Origin: Acidobacteriota bacterium
GTDB taxonomy: Bacteria > Acidobacteriota > UBA6911 > RPQK01 > JAJDTT01
Assembly: GCA_022827025.1 (NCBI GenBank)
Contig: JAJDTT010000167.1
Location: 1-52,748 of the forward strand
Direction: 5' to 3'
Length of the DNA: 52,748 bases
The translations under genes and the position numbers were made by a program. A model generated the notes under the pieces. The model had not been told where the DNA came from. It ran no database searches and saw only the letters and a program-made list of their open reading frames with translations. Below are positions 24,971 through 32,310 of this stretch, one piece after another. The first letter of the stretch is position 1, and every line of letters starts with the position of its first letter.

Positions 24971-25073
24971 GCAACAGCCCGCGACGACTTTCCCCATGGA
25001 CGGTTATGTATCGACGCGCCATCGGGCACGGACCCCGGTGGGCCGCTGGATTCGTATGTTATGATCCCCTCGT

Positions 25074-25148
25074 AGGTGCGTAGCTCAGGGGGAGAGCACT
25101 TCCTTGACGCGGAAGGGGTCAGCGGTTCAAATCCGCTCGCACCTACCA
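25074..25148 (+). tRNA. tRNA-Val (GAC anticodon), CCA encoded
   Basis: Acceptor AGGTGCG/CGCACCT; D arm GCTC-AGGGGGA-GAGC; anticodon arm CTTCC-TTGACGC-GGAAG giving GAC (reads GUC/GUU, Val); T arm AGCGG-TTCAAAT-CCGCT; A discriminator and encoded CCA. A TATGAT at 25060-25065 sits at the right distance for a -10. The thrS start codon is 43 nt downstream. Confidence 0.95.
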
Positions 25149-25190
25149 TTTTTTTATGCGGTTGGCATTGGTATCCGGGGTTCGATCCAA

Positions 25191-26993
25191 ATGGCCGGAC
25201 AGAACATAATGAAGACCATCCACCGGGATGGAACCGTTCATGAAGTCTTCGATCCCGACGAAGCCCTGGAAACCCTGCGCCATTCGACATCTCACCTGAT
25301 GGCCCTGGCGGTCAGCCACCTCTTCCCGGAAGTGAGTCTGGGCATCGGTCCTCCTACCGGCGAAGGCTTCTACTACGATTTCCAGATGCCGCACCGGCTG
25401 ACGGAGGATGATCTGCCCCGAATCGAAGCCAAGATGGAAGAGCTCAGGGCAGAGAATCTGGTTTTTGAGCCGTCCATTCTGGAGCGGTCCGAAGCGCTGG
25501 ATTTCTTTCGCAGTCACGGCGAGGAGTTGAAGACCGAGTTGATCGAAGAGCGGAAAGGAGAGGTTCTCTCTTCCTATCGCCTGGGTGACCTGGTGGATTT
25601 CTGCACCGGCCCGCACGTGCTCTCCACGGCTCAGCTCGGCTCCTTCCGGCTGCTTTCCGTTGCCGGTTCCTATTGGAGGGGCGACGAACACCGGGAACAA
25701 CTGCAAAGGATCTACGGAACGGCTTTTTTCTCGTCCCGGGAACTGGATGACTACCTGAAGCGGCTGGAGGAAGCCAGGAACCGCGACCATCGGAAACTGG
25801 GCCGGGAACTGGATCTCTACTCGGTTCCGGAGGGCGTCGCTCCAGGTCTCATATTCTGGCATCCCAAGGGGGCCAAGGTCCGCGAGAAGATCGAGGAGTT
25901 TCTGCGCGAAGAGCATGAAAAGCGCGGTTACGAGTTCGTATACACGCCCCATATCGCCAAGTCCGACCTCTGGAGGACGTCCGGCCACTACGAGTTTTTC
26001 CTGGAGAACATGTACACGTTGCCCGTGGACGAGGAAGAGTACGTACTCAAGCCCATGAACTGTCCCGGACACATCCTCATATACAAGTCGAGGAAACGCA
26101 GTTACCGTGAACTGCCCATCCGTCTCGCCGAATTCGGTACGGTCTATCGGTACGAGAAGTCGGGAACGCTCCACGGGATGCTTCGCGTTCGGGGATTCAC
26201 CCAGGACGACGCGCATATCTTCTGCCGCCCGGACCAGGTTTTTTCGGAAGTGGTTGCCACCTTGGACCTTGCCGAGTATCTTCTCAGCACGTTCGGCTTT
26301 CAGGGCCATGAGATCATGTTGGCCGTCTGGGATTCGGAACACACCGAGCACTACGCCGGAAAACCTGAAGATTGGGAGAGGGCCGAGTCGGTTCTGATCC
26401 AGGCGTTGGAGGAAAAGGGTTGGACGTACCGCCGCCAGGAGGGCGAGGCTGCTTTCTACGGTCCCAAGATCGACATCAGCCTGATCGATGCTCTGGGGCG
26501 CACCTGGCAGGTCACCACGTTGCAGTTCGATTTCAACCTGCCGGCCCGCTTCAACATTACCTATGCCGATTCCGATTCCCGCGAACAGCACGTCATCATG
26601 TTGCATCGGGCTCTGCTGGGTTCCATGGAGCGGTTCATGGGGATCCTGGTCGAGCACTATGGAGGCGCGTTTCCACCCTGGCTGTCGCCGGTGCAGGCGG
26701 CGGTGGTCCCGGTGAGCGAACGGCACCATGACTACGCGGTCGAGGTCCGCGACCGGCTCCGGGGGACAGGCTTGCGTGTCGAGGCGGACTTGAGAAACGA
26801 GAAGTTGGGTTACAAGATCAGGAGCGCCCAGATGAGCAAGGTGCCGTACATGCTCGTCGTGGGCGATCGAGAGGTGCAGGGCCGTACCGTATCGGTGCGA
26901 GATCGCCGGCGGGGCAATCAAGGGGCATGCCCGTTGGACGATTTTTCCCGGATGCTGGGTCAAAAGGTGGCGCAAAGATCGCTGGACGTCTGA
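25191..26993 (+). CDS. thrS: Threonyl-tRNA synthetase lacking the N-terminal TGS domain
   Basis: 600 residues from the ATG at 25191 (a second ATG at 25209 is possible). The editing domain is present with HSTSHLMALAVSH (H-x3-H) and 'DFCTGPHV', the Cys/His set that removes misactivated serine. The class II core has 'KSDLWRTSGHYEFF', the zinc ligand in 'MNCPGH', 'RVRGFTQDDAHIF' and 'HRALLGSMERF'. The anticodon-binding domain at the end has 'VEADLRNEKLGYKIR'. Only ~30 residues precede the editing domain. E. coli ThrRS has a ~60-residue TGS domain there, so TGS is missing. No upstream coding frame could supply it because tRNA-Val occupies that DNA. It heads the translation cluster. Confidence 0.96.
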   Translation: MAGQNIMKTIHRDGTVHEVFDPDEALETLRHSTSHLMALAVSHLFPEVSLGIGPPTGEGFYYDFQMPHRLTEDDLPRIEAKMEELRAENLVFEPSILERSEALDFFRSHGEELKTELIEERKGEVLSSYRLGDLVDFCTGPHVLSTAQLGSFRLLSVAGSYWRGDEHREQLQRIYGTAFFSSRELDDYLKRLEEARNRDHRKLGRELDLYSVPEGVAPGLIFWHPKGAKVREKIEEFLREEHEKRGYEFVYTPHIAKSDLWRTSGHYEFFLENMYTLPVDEEEYVLKPMNCPGHILIYKSRKRSYRELPIRLAEFGTVYRYEKSGTLHGMLRVRGFTQDDAHIFCRPDQVFSEVVATLDLAEYLLSTFGFQGHEIMLAVWDSEHTEHYAGKPEDWERAESVLIQALEEKGWTYRRQEGEAAFYGPKIDISLIDALGRTWQVTTLQFDFNLPARFNITYADSDSREQHVIMLHRALLGSMERFMGILVEHYGGAFPPWLSPVQAAVVPVSERHHDYAVEVRDRLRGTGLRVEADLRNEKLGYKIRSAQMSKVPYMLVVGDREVQGRTVSVRDRRRGNQGACPLDDFSRMLGQKVAQRSLDV

Positions 26994-27026
26994 CCACTAT
27001 CTAAGGCATTCCGATCATTTGTCCCC

Positions 27027-27581
27027 GTGGGTTCTAAATTGATTCGAAGAAGAAGAGGAGCCGATTCTATTCAGAGAGCACGAGTCAATCATCGGATAAG
27101 AGCCAGGGAAATCCGGGTCATCGACGAGAATGGGAGCCAGTTGGGCATCATGGGTCCGCCCGAGGCCAGGCGGCTGGCTCAGGAGAGGTCCCTCGACCTG
27201 GTCGAGGTCGCTCCCACTGCCAGGCCTCCGGTTTGTCGAATCATGGACTACGGGAAGTACCTGTACCAGCAACGAAAGAAGGCTCAGGAGGCGCGAAAGC
27301 ACCAGAAGGTCATTCAGGTCAAGGAAGTCAAGTTCCGGCCCAAGATCGACCAGCATGACTATGAATTCAAGAAGAAACACATTCTGCGTTTCTTGAAGGA
27401 CGAAAACAGGGTCAAGGCCACCGTCATTTTCAGGGGCCGGGAGATCACCCACTCCGAGCTGGGCGAGGAGATCCTGAACCAGCTCCGTGGCGAGCTGACC
27501 GAGGTCGCGGACGTCGAGCGGCGACCCCGGTTGGAAGGCCACACCATGACCATGATTCTGGTGCCCAGAAAACAGCCCTGA
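27027..27581 (+). CDS. infC: Translation initiation factor IF-3
   Basis: Up to 184 residues. The N-domain ('[23 protein letters not shown]' in part), linker ('[19 protein letters not shown]') and C-domain ('[16 protein letters not shown]', 'MTMILVPRK') are all intact. No ATG exists in frame between the thrS stop and the conserved sequence. The candidates are GTG 27027, TTG 27039 and ATT 27042. GTGGG lies ~7 nt before the TTG/ATT pair, favouring a start there, while 27027 gives the longest product. A rare start codon is known to let IF-3 repress its own translation in E. coli. Order thrS-infC-rpmI-rplT-pheST is the classic cluster. Confidence 0.96.
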   Translation: MGSKLIRRRRGADSIQRARVNHRIRAREIRVIDENGSQLGIMGPPEARRLAQERSLDLVEVAPTARPPVCRIMDYGKYLYQQRKKAQEARKHQKVIQVKEVKFRPKIDQHDYEFKKKHILRFLKDENRVKATVIFRGREITHSELGEEILNQLRGELTEVADVERRPRLEGHTMTMILVPRKQP

Positions 27582-27684
27582 ATCCACTCGGATTTCCGCT
27601 TCAGACCCGGTTCCACAAACGGCCGGGCCCGGTTTTCACCAAGCCGGGCATGAGCGATCCGGGTACAAAGCGAGGAAAACGGCG

Positions 27685-27876
27685 ATGCGATTGAAGACCA
27701 AGCGCGCGGCAGCCAAGCGATTCAAGATCACGGGGTCGGGAAAGATCAGCCGGCGGCACAGCCACCACAGCCATATCCTGACCAAGAAGAGTCGGAAGCG
27801 GAAGCGGAAACTGAAGGACTGGGCCGGCCTGTCCTCTGCAGACAAGAGGCGGGTGCGGAAGATGCTGCATATTTAG
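27685..27876 (+). CDS. rpmI: 50S ribosomal protein L35
   Basis: 63 residues, very basic, with [20 protein letters not shown] at the front and the conserved '[19 protein letters not shown]' segment. The length matches the family (~64). A GAGGAAAACG-type ribosome site precedes the ATG. It is co-transcribed with infC and rplT, and assembles in the large subunit near the exit-tunnel side. Confidence 0.96.
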   Translation: MRLKTKRAAAKRFKITGSGKISRRHSHHSHILTKKSRKRKRKLKDWAGLSSADKRRVRKMLHI

Positions 27877-27912
27877 CAGCCGCGGGGTCCTGCGGGTGCT
27901 GGAGGTTCCATC

Positions 27913-28269
27913 ATGTCGAGGGTAAAGAGAGGCGTTAAGCGAAAGCGGAGACGCAAGAAGATTCTGCGCTTGGCCAAGGGTTACTGGGGCGCCAAGGGCC
28001 GGCTGCACCGGGCAGCGAAGGAACAGGTAAATCGTTCTCTGGCCTACTCCTATCGGGACCGGCGGCAGAAGAAGAGGAACTTTCGCAGGCTCTGGATCAT
28101 CCGGGTCAACGCGGCCGCGCGCCAGCACAGCCTTTCCTACAGCCAGTTCATGCACGGCCTGAAGAAAGCCGGATTGGATCTGAGCCGAAAGATGCTGGCC
28201 GATCTGGCCGTCAGAGATCCAAAGGCCTTCGGCAAGATCGCCGACATGGCGCGGAGTGCCTTGCGTTAG
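27913..28269 (+). CDS. rplT: 50S ribosomal protein L20
   Basis: 118 residues, full length, with '[31 protein letters not shown]' (in part), '[17 protein letters not shown]' and '[25 protein letters not shown]' (in part). GGAGG sits ~7 nt before the ATG. L20 nucleates 23S rRNA folding and, in E. coli, represses rpmI-rplT translation. I could not make out a matching pseudoknot here. Confidence 0.97.
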   Translation: MSRVKRGVKRKRRRKKILRLAKGYWGAKGRLHRAAKEQVNRSLAYSYRDRRQKKRNFRRLWIIRVNAAARQHSLSYSQFMHGLKKAGLDLSRKMLADLAVRDPKAFGKIADMARSALR

Positions 28270-28327
28270 ACAGGCGTTTGCGCCGGATTCTCAACCTTCC
28301 CCGAATTCCATTCCTGGATCAGAGTCG

Positions 28328-29356
28328 ATGAAGCCGGAAGATCCGACTCATCTCTGGCAGAGTTTTCAGGCTGAATTGCGGGATGTCTCCTCCAAGGCGG
28401 CTCTCACCCGGCTGCGGGACCGCTATCTCAGCCGTCAAAGAGGCCTGCTGACGCTCCAGTTGAGGGGTCTGGGACGACTCGCTCCCCAGGACCGGCCCCG
28501 GGTGGGCAAGAGCCTGAACCAGATCAAGGGCCGGATCGAATCGGCTCTGGCTGAGCGGGGCCGGGCACTCGAGGCCGAACAGCGCCGGGCCCAGCTCGAA
28601 TCGGAACGTCTGGATATCACTCTCCCGGGCTATCTCCCCCCTCAGGGCCGGCCTCATCCGCTGACACGGGTGCGGCGCGAAATGGAGGAGATCTCCGTGC
28701 GAATGGGGTTCTCCGTCCTTTCGGGACCGGAGCTGGAACTGGATCACTACAATTTCGAAGCGCTCAACATGCCCAAGGGGCATCCTGCCCGGGACATGCA
28801 GGATACGCTCTATATCACCGAGAACCTGCTGCTGAGGACCCACACCTCCCCGGTCCAGATCCGGACCATGGAGCGCCAGCAACCCCCCATCCGCATGGTG
28901 GTTCCCGGTCGCGTCTACCGCCGCGACACCGTGGACGCGACTCACAGCCCCATGTTCCACCAGATGGAAGGCCTGGTCGTGGACGAGGGGATCACCTTCG
29001 GAGACCTGAAGGGAACTCTGGAAGTCTTCTTGAGAGAGCTGTTCTCCAGTGACCTGAAGGTGAGGTTCCGGCCCAGCTACTTCCCCTTCGTCGAGCCCGG
29101 AGCCGAGGTGGACATCGAGTGCATCTTCTGCTCATCACGGGTGGGGTGCGGAGTCTGCAAACGCACCGGATGGATCGAGATCATGGGCGCGGGCATGGTC
29201 CATCCCCGGGTATTTTCCATGGTGGGATACGACGCCGAGCGCTATACCGGATTCGCTTGGGGAATGGGAATCGATCGCATTGCCATCCTCAAGTATCGCG
29301 TCAGAGACCTGCGACTCTTTTTCGACAATGACCTCAGGTTTCTCCGGCAGTTCTGA
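28328..29356 (+). CDS. pheS: Phenylalanyl-tRNA synthetase alpha subunit
   Basis: 342 residues from the ATG at 28328. An N-terminal coiled coil (about 1-100) contacts the tRNA acceptor arm. Class II motifs follow: 'HPLTRVRREMEEISVRMGF', the substrate loop 'MPKGHPARDMQDTLYI', 'RVYRRDTVDATHSPMFHQMEGL' (in part) and motif 3 'FAWGMGIDRIAILKYRVRDLR'. A Cys-rich insert is present (CIFCSSRVGCGVCKRTGW), giving four cysteines that could bind zinc. Zinc-like cysteine sets occur in a subset of bacterial PheS. It pairs with pheT 35 nt downstream to form the alpha2beta2 enzyme. Confidence 0.96.
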   Translation: MKPEDPTHLWQSFQAELRDVSSKAALTRLRDRYLSRQRGLLTLQLRGLGRLAPQDRPRVGKSLNQIKGRIESALAERGRALEAEQRRAQLESERLDITLPGYLPPQGRPHPLTRVRREMEEISVRMGFSVLSGPELELDHYNFEALNMPKGHPARDMQDTLYITENLLLRTHTSPVQIRTMERQQPPIRMVVPGRVYRRDTVDATHSPMFHQMEGLVVDEGITFGDLKGTLEVFLRELFSSDLKVRFRPSYFPFVEPGAEVDIECIFCSSRVGCGVCKRTGWIEIMGAGMVHPRVFSMVGYDAERYTGFAWGMGIDRIAILKYRVRDLRLFFDNDLRFLRQF

Positions 29357-29391
29357 CCCGGCGGCGCCGTGTCGAATCAGACAGTGACGTC

Positions 29392-31446
29392 ATGAAGATC
29401 GGGTGGAGATGGCTGCGGGAATACCTGGACCTCCAGGGAATCGACTCGGATCGGCTCTCCGAAGCTCTGGGCATGCTGGGTTTCCCCGTGGAGTCCGTGG
29501 AGGAGACCGGGGAGGGTCGGGTCCTGGAACTGGAGGTGACGACGAACCGGCCTGATTGTCTGAATCACCTGGGCGTCGCCCGGGAGATCTCGGCCAGATT
29601 CGGACTGGAACTCGGGATCCCCGACCTTTCGGAGCCGTCCGGGAGCGCCGTCTCAAGGCCGCGGGCGCAGGTCTCGATCGAGGCGCCGGACCTGTGCCCC
29701 AGGTACGCGGCCCGGGTCATGTCGGGCGTGAAGATCGGACCCTCCCCCGATTGGCTCAAGAGGCGGATCGAGTCAGTCGGGCAAAGGCCCATCAACAACG
29801 TCGTCGACGTCACGAATTTCGTCCTCTACGAGTTGGGCCAGCCCCTGCACGGCTTCGATCTGGACCGCTTGGGCGAACGGAGAATCGTCGTCCGCAGAGC
29901 GTCGGAAGGGGAGTCCCTGACCACGTTGGACGGCGTGGACAGGCGCCTCGACCCGTCCATGCTGGTCATTGCCGATGCCACTCGAGCCGTGGCGCTGGCC
30001 GGCATCATGGGAGGGATGGAAACGGAGATTTCCGGCGCGACCAGGAATCTGCTTCTGGAGAGCGCCTACTTCGAGCCGATGTCCGTCCGGCGCGCCGCCA
30101 AGCGGTTGGGAATGCGAACCGATGCCTCCTACCGTTTCGAGCGGGGCGCGGATCCGGACATGGCGCCCAAGGCCTTGAACCGGGCCTGCCGGATGATCCA
30201 GGAGATTGCCGGAGGCGCCTGCGAGGGTCCGGTGATCGACGAGTTCCCCCGGCCCATTCCCGCCCGGGAGATCCGGCTTCGAAGCTGCCGGTTGGCCCAG
30301 GTGCTGGGTGTCCCTGCGGATCCGGATTTCATCGAAGAGGTGCTGGGCCGCCTGGGTTTCGAGCTGGAGCCCCAGGGTGACGGTTCCTGGAGGATTCGTG
30401 TTCCCAGCTTCCGGGCGGACGTGGCCCTCGAGGACGATCTGGTGGAGGAGGTTGCACGCGAATATGGCTACGATCGGCTTCCGACCACCTATCCCGCCGC
30501 CGCGACGGCCGGCAGGTTCTCCGAGTCGGAAGGACATAAGAGGCGGGTGTCGTCCTCACTGGAGTCCTGTGGATTCTACGAGGCCATGAACTACGCCTTC
30601 ACCAATCCGGGCAGGGAGGAGATCTTCCTCGGCCGGCGGACGCCGCTGGTTCCCATTGCCAACCCGCTTTCCGAAGATCACACGCATCTGAGAAGCACGA
30701 TCCTTCCGGGTTTGGCGGAATCGATTCGGCACAATCTGAATTTCGGCAACCGGAGCGTCCGTCTCTTCGAGACCGGGAAGGTCTTCTTTCAGAGAGGCGA
30801 GGATCCCGAGCAGGCGCAGGAGGCGCCATGTCTGGGGCTGGCGGCCACCGGGTCGGCCCATGGTCCGTTTTGGAGCGGCGCTTCGGAGCCTTTCGGATTT
30901 CATCACCTGAAAGGGGTCCTTCAACTGCTGTTCCGGAACTTCGGATTCGAGGTCGAATACCGCGCGGTTGCCAGGCTGCCGTTTCTTCATCCCGGCGTCG
31001 CCGCGGAGATCGTGCGGGACGAACGCCGCGTCGGCCTCTTGGGAAAACTTCACCCCCGGCTCCATGCACACTACAAATTTTCTCAGGACGTACTGGTGGC
31101 GGAGCTCCGGTTGGACGAGTTGTACGGCCGGGACCTCCAGGACCCGGCGTATGGGGTTTTGTCGCGGTTTCCGTCGGTGGAGCACGACTTTTCGTTTCTC
31201 GTTGACAAGAGTGTGAGTTTCGCTAAACTTGAAAATGCCATTCGGGGCCTGAGCATTCCGGAGCTTCGGGACATCAGGCTCATTGATCTCTATCGCGGCT
31301 CGAGTGTTCCCAAAGATAAGGTTGGCTTGACTCTGCGTCTGACCTTCGCCGATGTGGAGAGGACGCTGACTCTGCCTGAGGTCAAGCACCTTAGTGAACG
31401 GGTTTTTTCCTTTATGCGCCAGGAATTGGGCGTGGAAGGGCGGTAG
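29392..31446 (+). CDS. pheT: Phenylalanyl-tRNA synthetase beta subunit, short form without the EMAP-type tRNA-binding domain
   Basis: 684 residues, against ~790-800 in E. coli and most bacteria. After the first ~30 residues (MKIGWRWLREYL...LGFPVESVEE) the sequence goes directly to 'VLELEVTTNRPDCLNHLGVAREIS' (in part). The OB-fold tRNA_bind (EMAP/B2-like) insert of about 110 residues is missing. B3/B4 (the editing domain, 'YELGQPLHGFDLDRL', 'GIMGGMETEIS') and B5 follow, then the catalytic-like core. The C-terminal FDX-ACB domain ('FPSVEHDFSFLVDKSVSFAKLE', in part) is complete. Both frame and length are clean, so this is a genuine short form. Confidence 0.95.
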   Translation: MKIGWRWLREYLDLQGIDSDRLSEALGMLGFPVESVEETGEGRVLELEVTTNRPDCLNHLGVAREISARFGLELGIPDLSEPSGSAVSRPRAQVSIEAPDLCPRYAARVMSGVKIGPSPDWLKRRIESVGQRPINNVVDVTNFVLYELGQPLHGFDLDRLGERRIVVRRASEGESLTTLDGVDRRLDPSMLVIADATRAVALAGIMGGMETEISGATRNLLLESAYFEPMSVRRAAKRLGMRTDASYRFERGADPDMAPKALNRACRMIQEIAGGACEGPVIDEFPRPIPAREIRLRSCRLAQVLGVPADPDFIEEVLGRLGFELEPQGDGSWRIRVPSFRADVALEDDLVEEVAREYGYDRLPTTYPAAATAGRFSESEGHKRRVSSSLESCGFYEAMNYAFTNPGREEIFLGRRTPLVPIANPLSEDHTHLRSTILPGLAESIRHNLNFGNRSVRLFETGKVFFQRGEDPEQAQEAPCLGLAATGSAHGPFWSGASEPFGFHHLKGVLQLLFRNFGFEVEYRAVARLPFLHPGVAAEIVRDERRVGLLGKLHPRLHAHYKFSQDVLVAELRLDELYGRDLQDPAYGVLSRFPSVEHDFSFLVDKSVSFAKLENAIRGLSIPELRDIRLIDLYRGSSVPKDKVGLTLRLTFADVERTLTLPEVKHLSERVFSFMRQELGVEGR

Positions 31447-31469
31447 CGTCGAGTTCTGGAGCCGGACAC

Positions 31470-31727
31470 GTGGACGTTGACCAGGCTTGGCGGGACCTGG
31501 AAGACTCAACCGATGAGGTGGTGAGACTTCTGGTGCGCCTGCGGAATGAAAACGCTTTGCTCCAGGAAAAAATCGATCAGCTAAACCGAGAATTGGAGGA
31601 GCTGGGTAGAGACAACCAGATCAAGACTGGGGCGGTGGAGCGATTGCGAAGCGACGTGAAATCGCGAGTGGAAAGCATTATGGAAAAGGTGTCCACACTG
31701 GAGCAGCATCACCCGTACGGGTTGTAG
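31470..31727 (+). CDS. Short coiled-coil protein, ZapB/DUF904-like
   Basis: 85 residues from a GTG at 31470 with GGAG ~9 nt upstream. Nearly the whole chain is heptad-patterned coiled coil: 'VRLLVRLRNENALLQEKIDQL', in part, and 'LNRELEELGRDNQIKTGAVERLRS' in part. It sits between pheT and zapA, where a ZapB-like partner of ZapA is often found. I infer a Z-ring accessory role from this position and architecture only. Confidence 0.65.
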   Translation: MDVDQAWRDLEDSTDEVVRLLVRLRNENALLQEKIDQLNRELEELGRDNQIKTGAVERLRSDVKSRVESIMEKVSTLEQHHPYGL

Positions 31728-31746
31728 GCGAGGCCTGACAGCCGAC

Positions 31747-32049
31747 ATGGATCAAAGCGTCACGGTCAAGATATTTCACCGTACGTATCGTATTCGGAGC
31801 CGAGGTGATGCCGAACACGTCCGGGACCTGGCAGACTACGTGGACCGCCACATGGTCCGGATCTCCGATCAGACGCCGACGGTAGACACGCTCAGGGTCG
31901 CCATTTTGGCCGCATTGAGCATTGCCGACGAATGCCTTGCCGCCAGAAGGCGGCTGGAAAGAGTTGAAGCGACAGTCTGCCGCAGGAGCGGAGAATTGAA
32001 TGAGCTCCTGAGGTCCGCGCTGAGTCCCGAGGACTCCGAACGGACCTGA
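31747..32049 (+). CDS. zapA: Cell division protein ZapA
   Basis: 100 residues. The N-terminal globular part 'VTVKIFHRTYRIRSRGDAEHVRDLADYVDRHM' (in part) and the following helix 'TVDTLRVAILAALSIADECL' are characteristic. ZapA tetramers cross-link FtsZ filaments at midcell. It starts 19 nt after the coiled-coil gene. It is followed by the 6S RNA, echoing the zapA-ssrS linkage known in proteobacteria. Confidence 0.9.
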   Translation: MDQSVTVKIFHRTYRIRSRGDAEHVRDLADYVDRHMVRISDQTPTVDTLRVAILAALSIADECLAARRRLERVEATVCRRSGELNELLRSALSPEDSERT

Positions 32050-32068
32050 GTGGACATGAATGGTAGCC

Positions 32069-32243
32069 GACCCCTGCGATGTGCGTGATGGTTTGTGAGA
32101 TTTGAGTCAACACCTATGAATCGGGAGCCTGAGTCCGGACGCCGCGAGTTTCACCGGGATCGGTGAAGCCTGAGGCCGTCGGCAGGGCACCCACCTGTTT
32201 TCGACAGGTTCAATCTCACGTTCCACACGGCAGAGCGGGGGTG
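32069..32243 (+). ncRNA. ssrS: 6S RNA (RNA polymerase-holoenzyme regulator)
   Basis: The ~175-nt spacer between zapA and rny folds as 6S RNA. The closing stem pairs CCCCTGC (32071-32077) with GCA...GGGG (32230-32240). A long-arm stem GTGAGATT (32095-32102) pairs perfectly with AATCTCAC (32212-32219). The 3' strand carries the small hairpin ACCTGT-TTTCG-ACAGGT (32193-32209), in the place and style of the 6S 3' bubble hairpin. The apical stem is TTCACCG-GGAT-CGGTGAA (32150-32167). Length matches 6S (~180 nt), and the unpaired central regions around 32103-32140 and 32170-32190 would form the open-promoter-like bubble that traps sigma70 holoenzyme. The ends are approximate. Confidence 0.78.
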
Positions 32244-32310
32244 ACTCGTCGCCCCGTGTCGTCCCTTCCCGTATCGGTTGCTCGCCCGGGCTCCCTGAGG
32301 AGCGCATGAC

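Noticed and set aside
25149-25190. T-box or other riboswitch before thrS
   Set aside because: Only 42 nt separate tRNA-Val from the start codon, too short for a T-box, and no specifier/antiterminator elements are visible.
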